A stretch of 5,992 bases of DNA from Fibrobacter sp. GTDB taxonomy: Bacteria; Fibrobacterota; Fibrobacteria; Fibrobacterales; Fibrobacteraceae. Numbering within the stretch: position 1 is the first letter of the stretch; each line of letters starts with the position of its first letter. Made by a program: the position numbers and the translations under genes. The notes below the pieces were generated by a model that made no database searches, had not been told where the DNA came from, and saw only the letters and a list, made by a program, of their open reading frames with translations. This document shows, piece by piece, positions 1 to 5,627 of the stretch. The stretch spans positions 1 through 5,992 of the forward strand of contig DUVD01000075.1 of assembly GCA_012841225.1 (NCBI GenBank), given 5' to 3'.

Positions 1-224
1 CCTTGTTAAACCCTAAAGAAGATCAGAAAAGTGAAGAAATGAAAAAGGCTTTAAATCAAAAAATATACCTAGAAAGGAATTTAATGATGGCTGATCGAAT
101 TGAGTTGTTTTTAAATAATGAGCAACGTTACTTTATTGTTATTGGCGCGGGTCATTTGATTGGAGAAGAAGATAATATTCTTCAATTACTAGGTCAAAAA
201 GGCTTTCAAGTCGAACAGTATTAG
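1..224 (+). CDS. TraB/GumN family protein, C-terminal fragment (cut by window edge)
   Basis: The reading frame is open from the left edge and stops with TAG at 222-224, so only the last 73 or so residues are visible and the true start lies outside. The fragment has the layout of the C-terminus of TraB/GumN proteins: a charged helix, an 'ERNLMMADRIE' segment (the family's RN..ma..i motif), then a beta strand leading into 'VIGAGHLIGEEDNILQLLGQ', which carries the family's GxxH motif, and a terminal 'GFQVEQY'. In this family the GxxH motifs and a conserved Glu are thought to form a metallopeptidase-like or ligand-binding site, and many members are secreted or membrane-attached. The N-terminus that would show a signal peptide is not in the window. 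The inferred first residue (TTG at 3-5) is an internal Leu, not a start. The gene converges on the sigma-54 regulator, leaving only 16 bases between the two stop codons. Confidence 0.8.
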   Translation, partial: LLNPKEDQKSEEMKKALNQKIYLERNLMMADRIELFLNNEQRYFIVIGAGHLIGEEDNILQLLGQKGFQVEQY

Positions 225-240
225 CCTTTATCTATAAATA

Positions 241-1593
241 CTAATCATCGTTTTTAATTTTTTTGAACTGTAAGTCGATTCTCGCTGCTCGATTATGAAG
301 TGAAGTCCTGAGCATTCCAAAAGAGGCTGCAGTCTTAGTAATAGAATAGTCATTTTCTGAAAACTTCTGATTGATAAAATCTCGTTCTTCTTGGAGTTGG
401 TATTCTTTGAATTCCTTATAATTCATGGCTTTCCATAGTTCTTCATTTTTTTGATGTGAGTTGGAAGATAGTCGAGGTTCTATGAAAAGATCTTCTGGTT
501 GAATTACTGCTGTTTCAGAAAAGGAAATCGCCCTGTGAATCACATTTTCTAATTCACGGATGTTCCCTGGCCAATCGTATAGAATGAGCTTTTGTAGAGC
601 TTCTTTTGACAAGGAATACGATTTTTCAGGAGGCGTGTATTGTTTTATAAAGTAACTCGCTAAGGCGTCAATATCTTCGCGCCTTTCTTTTAGAGCCGGC
701 ACATGAATAGGAATTACGTTTAATCGATAGTAAAGGTCTTCCCTAAAAAGGCCTTTTTGAACTGCCTCTTTAAGGTCTCTATTAGTGGCGGCGATCACCC
801 GAACAGCTACTTTTTTTGTCACATTAGAGCCTACTCGACGAATCTCACCTTCTTGAAGGGCGCGCAATAATTTTGTTTGCATAGAAAGCGGCAGGTCGCC
901 AATTTCATCTAAAAACAATGCCCCGTTGTCGGCTTCTTCAAAAAGCCCAATGCGGTCTGTGTTGGCTCCTGTGAATGAGCCCCTGACGTGTCCAAAAAAT
1001 TCACTCTCAAATAGGTTCTCTGGAATAGCACTGCAGTTTACCACCACTAAATGAGGCTGTATGCTTGCAATTGCCTTAGCTACAAGTTCTTTCCCTACTC
1101 CGGATTCCCCTTGAATTAAAACGGCACCTTTATGGGGTAGAACGCGTTCAATTTTTTTAAACAGTTTTTTCATGGGTTCGCTGTTACCCACTAGCCTTTT
1201 TAAACTTTCTTTAAATTGCTGTTTAAAAATAAAGACTTTTTTAAGTTTTAAAATATGGCTCATCAACTGTACTTTAACGTGCTCAATATCTAGAAACACT
1301 GTCAAAGTATTTTGAATTTCAGGGTGATAAGATTGTATGGGTTTTGCGCCATAACCGATGATAAAAGAATCTGGATAAAATTGATGCAATGCTAAAATTG
1401 AAGTGGTATCAATTGCTCGAAAGTCTAAGTTGAGAATAAGAATCATCGGGTTAAGATCTTCTTTATAAAGAACTTCATCCGACATTAAAATTTGGTAGTC
1501 CACACTAGATAAAACATCTAAAATAAATGAAGCCGTTTTGGTCTCTTCACTTAGGAGTAATATTTTTGTTTTTAGACTAGATGCCAAAGGCAT
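241..1593 (-). CDS. Sigma-54-dependent transcriptional activator (NtrC/Fis family) with degenerate receiver domain
   Basis: This 450-residue protein has the three domains of a bacterial enhancer-binding protein. Residues 10-120 form a receiver-like fold without its usual chemistry: the acidic pair reads SEE at 15-17, the phospho-acceptor position after 'MILIL' is Asn55, and no KP follows the last strand. Residues 130-360 are the AAA+ domain that remodels RNA polymerase-sigma-54: Walker A GESGVGKE (162-169), sigma-54 contact loop GSFTGA (205-210, commonly GAFTGA), Walker B GALFLDE (224-230), sensor I 'ATNRDL' (269-274), arginine-finger region 'FREDLYYRLN' (283-292) and sensor II 'WPGNIRELEN' (341-350). 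A Fis-type helix-turn-helix follows at about 416-437 ('SITKTAASFGMLRTSLHNRA'). The ATG at 1591-1593 has a GAGG Shine-Dalgarno five bases upstream, in the 10-base gap after the proC stop, so translation may be coupled to proC. The targets are unknown; no convincing -24/-12 promoter was seen here. Function as an activator is very likely; phosphorylation control at the receiver is unlikely. Confidence 0.95.
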   Translation of the reverse strand: MPLASSLKTKILLLSEETKTASFILDVLSSVDYQILMSDEVLYKEDLNPMILILNLDFRAIDTTSILALHQFYPDSFIIGYGAKPIQSYHPEIQNTLTVFLDIEHVKVQLMSHILKLKKVFIFKQQFKESLKRLVGNSEPMKKLFKKIERVLPHKGAVLIQGESGVGKELVAKAIASIQPHLVVVNCSAIPENLFESEFFGHVRGSFTGANTDRIGLFEEADNGALFLDEIGDLPLSMQTKLLRALQEGEIRRVGSNVTKKVAVRVIAATNRDLKEAVQKGLFREDLYYRLNVIPIHVPALKERREDIDALASYFIKQYTPPEKSYSLSKEALQKLILYDWPGNIRELENVIHRAISFSETAVIQPEDLFIEPRLSSNSHQKNEELWKAMNYKEFKEYQLQEERDFINQKFSENDYSITKTAASFGMLRTSLHNRAARIDLQFKKIKNDD

Positions 1594-1603
1594 AAGCGCC
1601 TCG

Positions 1604-2401
1604 CTAACCTAATTCTTTGGAGCGCTTAGCAGCCGCTTCTACGGTGCGCACCAATACTGCTTTAAAATCAGCTTCTTCAAGTACTTTAAGGCCTGCAATC
1701 GTTGTTCCACCAGGGGAAGAAACCATTTCAGTAAGTACGCTAGGCTCTTTTCCTGAACATTTTAAAAGTTCAATGCTGCCCTCGAGAGTAGTTAAAGCAA
1801 GCTCTTTAGCAACGGAGCGCGTTAGGCCCATTTTTTCGCCACCCATAATAAGGCCATCGATGAACTCAAAAACGTAAGCTGGGCCGCTGCCAGAAAGTCC
1901 TGTTACAGCGTCCATCCAAGATTCTTGAACGCGAACCGTTACCCCAACATTTTTAAAAATGGATTCGGCAAGGGTAAGGGTGGATTCAGAAACATTATCT
2001 GTAGCAAGGGCAACAGCCCCTTTGCCTACAGTAAGGGGTAAATTTGGCATTACCCTTAAGGCTTCATGGTTTCCTAAATGGGTTTTTAATGTTTCGCTTG
2101 AGACTCCTGCCATAATAGAAATGAAGGTTTTTGGAGGCATTTTTTGAAGAATGGAAAGCCAAGGACTAGCTACCATTTTGAAGATTTGAGGCTTAATGCA
2201 AATAAAGGCGGTTTTAGCGTCGCGAATCCCGTCGTCAAAACCCTGAACTCGAATAGCTCCTAATGCCTCAAATTCGTGGGCGGTAGAGTCGTTTGGCTCA
2301 AAAAACAAAATATCATTAGGGGCTTTTTTAGAATGAAGGAGCCCCTTTAAAATGGCTCCACCCATGTTGCCAACGCCGATAAAAAAAATCTTTTCAGCCA
2401 T
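1604..2401 (-). CDS. proC: Pyrroline-5-carboxylate reductase
   Basis: The product catalyses NAD(P)H-dependent reduction of 1-pyrroline-5-carboxylate to L-proline, the last step of proline biosynthesis, in the cytoplasm. At 265 residues it matches the family's usual length of about 270. The N-terminal Rossmann domain opens with 'IFFIGVGNMGGAILKGLL' (glycine-rich GxGxMG at 9-14), followed by 'CIKPQ' (68-72) and 'RVMPNLPLTVGKG' (116-128). The C-terminal helical dimerisation and active-site domain has 'TGLSGSGPAYVFEFIDGL' (167-184) and the family signature around 'EMVSSPGGTTIAGLKVLEEA' (225-244). The ATG start is supported by GAGGT seven bases upstream. It lies 15 bases after the rho stop and 10 bases before the sigma-54 regulator, as the middle gene of a three-gene operon. 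Nothing appears broken and no key motif is missing. A link between proline synthesis and the flanking regulators is not evident from sequence; simple co-transcription is the modest reading. Confidence 0.97.
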   Translation of the reverse strand: MAEKIFFIGVGNMGGAILKGLLHSKKAPNDILFFEPNDSTAHEFEALGAIRVQGFDDGIRDAKTAFICIKPQIFKMVASPWLSILQKMPPKTFISIMAGVSSETLKTHLGNHEALRVMPNLPLTVGKGAVALATDNVSESTLTLAESIFKNVGVTVRVQESWMDAVTGLSGSGPAYVFEFIDGLIMGGEKMGLTRSVAKELALTTLEGSIELLKCSGKEPSVLTEMVSSPGGTTIAGLKVLEEADFKAVLVRTVEAAAKRSKELG

Positions 2402-2416
2402 AATTTTTACCTCATA

Positions 2417-4279
2417 TTAACCGTTCATAGATGAAAGGAAGTCTTTATTCGTCGCTGCATTCGACATCTTCTCACGCATGAATTCCATGATTTCTGTCGA
2501 GGTGTGATCTTGTAAGTAACGACGCAAAATCCACACACGACGGAGCTCATCTCCAGAGAGTAGAAGCTCTTCTTTTCGTGTTCCCGATTTGAAAATATCG
2601 ATAGCAGGCCAAATGCGCTTTTCCGAAATGCGTCGATCAAGCACAAGTTCCATGTTACCAGTGCCTTTAAATTCTTCAAAGATCACTTCGTCCATGCGGC
2701 TACCGGTTTCGATAAGCGCAGTTCCAATAATCGTTAAAGAACCCCCGTTCTCGATTTTACGAGCAGCTCCAAAAAAGCGTTTAGGACGTTGAAGAGCCAT
2801 GGCATCGACACCGCCCGATAAGATTTTACCGGAGTGGGGGATTACCACGTTATTCGCGCGTGCGAATCGAGTAATAGAGTCTAATAAAATAACAACGTCG
2901 TTGCCGTGCTCTACTAATCGTTTTGCTTTTTCGATAACCATGTCGGCGACTTGAACGTGGCGTTCTGGTGGTTCATCAAAAGTGGAGGCTAGCACTTCGC
3001 CTTTTACGTGACGGCGCATGTCGGTCACTTCTTCTGGACGCTCATCGATGAGCAAAACAATAAGTTTAACCTCTGGATGATTTGCAGCAATTGCATTAGC
3101 AACGTTTTGAAGAAGCACTGTTTTACCCGTACGTGGTGGAGCGAGGAGAATGCCTCGTTGGCCTTTACCAATAGGAGTAAATAAATCCATAATACGCGTA
3201 CTGAGCTCCTCTCTGCTCCATTCTAAATTAAATTTTTCAAAAGGATGGATAGGGGTGAGGTACTCAAATGCAACGCGACGTTTTGCTTTTTCTGGCGGAT
3301 CAAAGTTAATAGTGTCAATTCGCATTAAAGCAAAGTACTTCTCGGTGTCACGAGGTTGCCTAACTTGTCCAGTAATGGAGTCGCCTGTTTTGAGTTCAAA
3401 ACGTTTGATTTGATTAGGGCTAATGTATATATCATCAGGCCCAGCTAAGTAGTTGTGGTCTGGACTTCTTAAAAAACCATAACCTTCGTTTAAAATTTCT
3501 AAAACACCTTCTGTATAAATAGGCACTTCTTCGCCAGCGGTAGCACCTAAAATGCGGTAGATTAAAGCTTGCTTACGTAAACGCTTGACGTCTGGGATTT
3601 CCAACTCAAGGGCTTGACGTTGCAATTCAAACATAGGCATGTTACGGAGCTCTTTCCATTTTTGAACTGCAAGAGCCACTTTTTCGGGGTCTGCTGGTGG
3701 CGCTTGAACCATCTCTTCGCCGCCTTCATCTTGAGGCGTGTAACGGTTATTGCGTCTATTTTTAAATTTGTTGTATTTCCCAAACTTATTGTTTCTTGGG
3801 TTTTGATGAGGATAGCGTTGCGAATGATCAGATGCAGTACCTTCTGAATCAGGTTTGGATGGCTCCTGCGCTACAGATCCTTGTGCGTTTTGATGCTGTG
3901 CTTGTGGTGCTGAGAAAGGTTTTATCTCCTGTTTTGCAGGAACTTCTTTTGAAGCAGGTTCTTTTTCAATGGAGTCATTTTTAACCGTCTCTTTTGCAAC
4001 GATTTCTTTTGCAGCGGGTTCCTTTGCAATGGTTTCTTTTGCAGCTGGTTCTTTTGCAACGATTTCTTTTGCAGAAGCATCGCTTTTAGAAACCACTTTT
4101 TTAGCACGTACTGTTTTTTTAGCCTTAGCTTTAGCCTTGTTTGCGGCTTCTTCTGGAAACTCAATCGGTTGAGCGAGATCCCCAAGATCTTTTAAATTAG
4201 GGAGCGGTGCATCCAATGGGATTATATCAGAAATGAGTTTTGAATCTTCTGTAGTAGAGTTTTTTTTCGGTCTCGGCAC
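2417..4279 (-). CDS. rho: Transcription termination factor Rho with long N-terminal extension
   Basis: Rho is a hexameric RNA-dependent ATPase and helicase that loads on C-rich nascent RNA and releases RNA polymerase. From the GTG start this is 620 residues, against 419 in E. coli. Residues 1 to about 190 are a low-complexity extension: five decapeptide units with consensus KE.(I/V)AKEPA. at about 71-120, then an Asn/Lys/Arg-rich patch at about 154-180. The conserved part begins near 195 with the helical Rho N-domain and the cold-shock-like RNA-binding domain ('NEGYGFLRSP', about 264-273). The ATPase core has Walker A APPRTGKT (380-387), 'LLIDERPEEVTDMRRH' with the catalytic Glu, Walker B 'VVILLDSITR' (462-471), the Q-loop region 'LSGGVDAMALQRPKRFFGAA' and the R-loop 'EEFKGTGN'. 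The GTG at 4277-4279 is preferred because AGGAGG ends five bases before it; an in-frame TTG at 4298-4300 lies upstream of that ribosome site and has none of its own. It is the first gene of an operon with proC and the sigma-54 regulator. Confidence 0.98.
   Translation of the reverse strand: MPRPKKNSTTEDSKLISDIIPLDAPLPNLKDLGDLAQPIEFPEEAANKAKAKAKKTVRAKKVVSKSDASAKEIVAKEPAAKETIAKEPAAKEIVAKETVKNDSIEKEPASKEVPAKQEIKPFSAPQAQHQNAQGSVAQEPSKPDSEGTASDHSQRYPHQNPRNNKFGKYNKFKNRRNNRYTPQDEGGEEMVQAPPADPEKVALAVQKWKELRNMPMFELQRQALELEIPDVKRLRKQALIYRILGATAGEEVPIYTEGVLEILNEGYGFLRSPDHNYLAGPDDIYISPNQIKRFELKTGDSITGQVRQPRDTEKYFALMRIDTINFDPPEKAKRRVAFEYLTPIHPFEKFNLEWSREELSTRIMDLFTPIGKGQRGILLAPPRTGKTVLLQNVANAIAANHPEVKLIVLLIDERPEEVTDMRRHVKGEVLASTFDEPPERHVQVADMVIEKAKRLVEHGNDVVILLDSITRFARANNVVIPHSGKILSGGVDAMALQRPKRFFGAARKIENGGSLTIIGTALIETGSRMDEVIFEEFKGTGNMELVLDRRISEKRIWPAIDIFKSGTRKEELLLSGDELRRVWILRRYLQDHTSTEIMEFMREKMSNAATNKDFLSSMNG
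3920..4069 (-). repeat. Five tandem 30-base units in rho encoding decapeptide repeats
   Basis: Five consecutive 10-residue units lie in the N-terminal extension of Rho. Units 1 and 2 read KEIVAKEPAA and KETIAKEPAA; unit 3 begins KEIVAKET; units 4 and 5 are diverged (NDSIEKEPAS, KEVPAKQEIK). At the DNA level the 30-base period is clear, and the 24 bases at 3991-4014 are repeated exactly at 4051-4074, which suggests recent duplication. In other phases the units can be laid out as 3931-3960, 3961-3990, 3991-4020, 4021-4050 and 4051-4080. The encoded stretch mixes Lys, Glu and Ala and is probably a charged helix or disordered linker. Copy number could vary between strains. Confidence 0.85.
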
Positions 4280-4284
4280 GCATG

Positions 4285-4290
4285 CCTCCT
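4285..4290 (-). promoter_or_regulatory. Shine-Dalgarno AGGAGG that sets the rho GTG start
   Basis: On the minus strand AGGAGG is followed by five bases (CATGC) and then GTG at 4279-4277. This near-perfect ribosome site decides the start codon. It makes the in-frame TTG at 4298-4300 implausible, since that codon lies upstream of the site, and it is too close (one base) to an out-of-frame ATG at 4283-4281. Confidence 0.85.
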
Positions 4291-4378
4291 GAAATAACAA
4301 AGAATAGTTGATGATGTCAAAGATAAAATAGATGATTTTTAGTCAAAATGTTTGAGGCGAAAATAGAATATGATGAGT
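4290..4378 (-). promoter_or_regulatory. C-rich, G-poor rho leader, possible Rho loading (rut) site
   Basis: Read on the rho strand, these 89 bases contain about 19 C and only 4 G by hand count, in a U-rich context with many UC steps spaced along the length. Rho binds unstructured, C-over-G RNA and prefers pyrimidine-C dinucleotides. The stretch lies in the untranslated leader just upstream of the rho Shine-Dalgarno. In E. coli, rho is autoregulated by attenuation in its leader, so the same function is a reasonable inference here. It could also be chance skew in AT-rich intergenic DNA. Confidence 0.4.
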
Positions 4379-4392
4379 CTTTCTGACCAAAG

Positions 4393-4430
4393 ATGACTAA
4401 TAAGATAGATAAAATCTTGCTAATTGTCAT
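4393..4430. repeat. Interrupted inverted repeat between rho and folK
   Basis: Outer arms ATGAC (4393-4397) and GTCAT (4426-4430) and inner arms AAGAT (4402-4406) and ATCTT (4414-4418) are nested around a 7-base centre, with unequal interior loops of 4 and 7 bases. The dyad covers both elements of the candidate rho promoter and lies just upstream of the folK ribosome-site region. It could be a protein-binding site or a weak hairpin in the folK leader. No T-tract follows on either strand, so it is not an intrinsic terminator. Confidence 0.3.
4402..4430 (-). promoter_or_regulatory. Candidate sigma-70-type promoter for rho-proC-regulator operon
   Basis: On the minus strand a -35-like ATGACA (4430-4425, five of six matches to TTGACA) is separated by 17 bases from a -10-like TATCTT (4407-4402, four of six matches). 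Transcription would start near 4395, giving a leader of about 115 bases before the rho GTG. The match is moderate and the region is AT-rich, where such matches arise by chance. It overlaps a broken inverted repeat (4393-4430). Confidence 0.35.
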
Positions 4431-4441
4431 AAAAAAGGTGT

Positions 4442-4972
4442 TTGAAATTCTATATTAAAGGCGTGGAAACTTTAGAACGTGTATTTATTGCTCTTGGTAG
4501 TAACATTTCTCCAAGAGGATCGCGATTAGCCGATGCTCGCGAAATGCTCCGTGGCATTGCCGCCGGTGGTTGGAAAGAGAGCTCTATTTATGAAACCCCT
4601 CCGGTTGGACCAGATGGGCAAAATAAGTACTTCAACCAGGTTGTTAGTTTTTGGTATTCTAGGGGTAAAGTGCCTTTATTAAATTACTTAAAGGGAGCAG
4701 AGCTTCTTTTGGGGAGAAAGCCGAGAGGGCACTGGAATTCTCGTGAAATCGATTTAGACTTATTATATTACGGTGAAGTCATTTCTAGATGCCGACCCAC
4801 ACTTCCTCATCCAGAAATAGCCTCGCGACAATTTGTTTTAATCCCTTTATGCGACATTGCCCCAGAACGAAAAGACCCTTTGACCGGTCTTCCCCTTCAA
4901 GAGATGTTAGGAAACTTGCGTTTTCGAGAAGGAGATCTTGGTTTTAGAGTGGTTGACCCAGGAGAGCCATAA
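4442..4972 (+). CDS. folK: 2-amino-4-hydroxy-6-hydroxymethyldihydropteridine pyrophosphokinase (HPPK)
   Basis: HPPK transfers pyrophosphate from ATP to 6-hydroxymethyl-7,8-dihydropterin, the step before dihydropteroate synthase in folate synthesis. From the TTG start it has 176 residues, slightly longer than E. coli HPPK (158). Visible motifs are 'RVFIALGSNISPRG' (13-26), 'SSIYETPPVGPDGQNKYFNQ' (47-66), the signature 'HWNSREIDLDLLYYG' (97-111) with the Mg-binding Asp pair DLD at 104-106, and 'LPHPEIASRQFVLIPL' (121-136). In the signature, Asn replaces the usual Gly/Ala before the Ser-Arg. The start is uncertain: TTG at 4442 has AAGG (4435-4438) only three bases before it, and GTG at 4463 has AAAGG one base before it. 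GTG would give 'VETLERVFIALGSN', closer to typical family N-termini. It is divergent from rho and the first visible gene of a folK-kinase-panC operon; its TAA stop shares one base with the next ATG. Confidence 0.95.
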   Translation: MKFYIKGVETLERVFIALGSNISPRGSRLADAREMLRGIAAGGWKESSIYETPPVGPDGQNKYFNQVVSFWYSRGKVPLLNYLKGAELLLGRKPRGHWNSREIDLDLLYYGEVISRCRPTLPHPEIASRQFVLIPLCDIAPERKDPLTGLPLQEMLGNLRFREGDLGFRVVDPGEP

Positions 4973-5622
4973 TGAAGATAAATAAAGATATCCGTTTTTT
5001 GGCTGTTGAAGGTTTGATTGGTGTTGGTAAAACTTCTCTTGCCAAAGTGCTTGCAGAGCGATTAGAAGCCACTTTTCTGGAAGAGATGTTTGAAGAAAAT
5101 CCCTTCTTAGAAAAATTTTATCAACAACCGGAAGAGTACGCATTTCAAACTCAACTATTTTTTTTATTATCCAGGCATCGACAGCTAATGGATACGTTCC
5201 TTCAAAACGACTTATTTCGAAATTTAATCATTAGCGATTATACTTTTGATAAAGACCGCATCTTTGCGCTTCAAAATCTTTCTGACGACGAGATGTACAT
5301 GTACGACGCGGTTTTAAAAACATTAGATAGCAATGTCCCTCGTCCTGACTACATCATTTATCTTCAAGCGGGCGTAGAAACTCTCATTAATCAAATCAAA
5401 GGTCGTAACCGGCCTATGGAAAAAGCCATAGAAGGTAATTACTTACGTGATCTACTAGAACGTTACGATCATCATTTTTGGCATTACAGCGATTGCCCTG
5501 TTTTAATCATTAATACAGATAAAGTGGACTTTGTTCGAAACGAAAACCACTTAAATCAAATATTAAAGGTAATAGAATCCTGGCCATCTCAAACGACATA
5601 TTTTATTCCTGAAGGAAGTTGA
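4972..5622 (+). CDS. Deoxynucleoside kinase (deoxyadenosine/deoxyguanosine kinase family)
   Basis: This 216-residue protein belongs to the dNK / thymidine kinase 2-like family, which phosphorylates deoxynucleosides to 5'-monophosphates for salvage into dNTPs. It shows a P-loop 'GLIGVGKTS' (14-22), the segment 'EEMFEENPFLEKFY' (37-50) where the family's catalytic acidic residue sits, 'YAFQTQLFFLLSRHRQ' (56-71) with the base-contacting Gln and an Arg, 'SDYTFDKDRIF' (88-98) corresponding to the family's DRS-type motif in its bacterial form, and an Arg-rich lid 'KGRNRPMEKAI' (143-153). The substrate (dA, dG, dC or broad) cannot be decided from sequence. The start is firm: AGGAG at 4960-4964 is seven bases before an ATG that overlaps the folK stop (TAATG), which suggests translational coupling. 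The gene lies between folK and panC, an arrangement also known in other bacteria. Confidence 0.93.
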   Translation: MKINKDIRFLAVEGLIGVGKTSLAKVLAERLEATFLEEMFEENPFLEKFYQQPEEYAFQTQLFFLLSRHRQLMDTFLQNDLFRNLIISDYTFDKDRIFALQNLSDDEMYMYDAVLKTLDSNVPRPDYIIYLQAGVETLINQIKGRNRPMEKAIEGNYLRDLLERYDHHFWHYSDCPVLIINTDKVDFVRNENHLNQILKVIESWPSQTTYFIPEGS

Positions 5623-5627
5623 ACTCT

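Noticed and set aside
217..265. Possible AT-rich terminator: ATTAG (220-224) / CTAAT (241-245) followed by T-runs at 251-265
   Set aside because: The stem is only five AT-dominated pairs with a 16-base loop and is not directly adjacent to the T-run; too weak to call.
1617..4185. Several open frames of 60-90 codons on either strand inside proC and rho (for example 1617-1877 plus, 3150-3413 plus, 3922-4185 minus)
   Set aside because: They lie wholly within well-supported genes in other frames, lack ribosome sites and domains, and those over the Rho repeat simply mirror its low complexity.
4225..4283. Out-of-frame ATG at 4283-4281 giving an 18-codon reading frame overlapping the rho start
   Set aside because: It sits one base after AGGAGG, too close for efficient initiation, and the peptide has no recognisable feature.
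4280..4300. In-frame TTG at 4298-4300 as the rho start (adds seven residues, MLFQEAC)
   Set aside because: The strong AGGAGG lies downstream of this TTG and is correctly spaced for the GTG at 4277-4279; the TTG has no ribosome site of its own.
4301..4441. Promoter for folK on the plus strand (TAGAAT at 4364, TATGAT at 4369 or TAAAAT at 4410 as -10)
   Set aside because: None has a reasonable -35 at 16-18 bases spacing; the AT-rich region gives many partial -10 matches by chance.
5480..5510. TTGGCATTACAGCGATTGC resembling a sigma-54 -24/-12 promoter
   Set aside because: The distance between the GG and GC dinucleotides is 13 bases instead of 10, and it lies inside the deoxynucleoside kinase gene.
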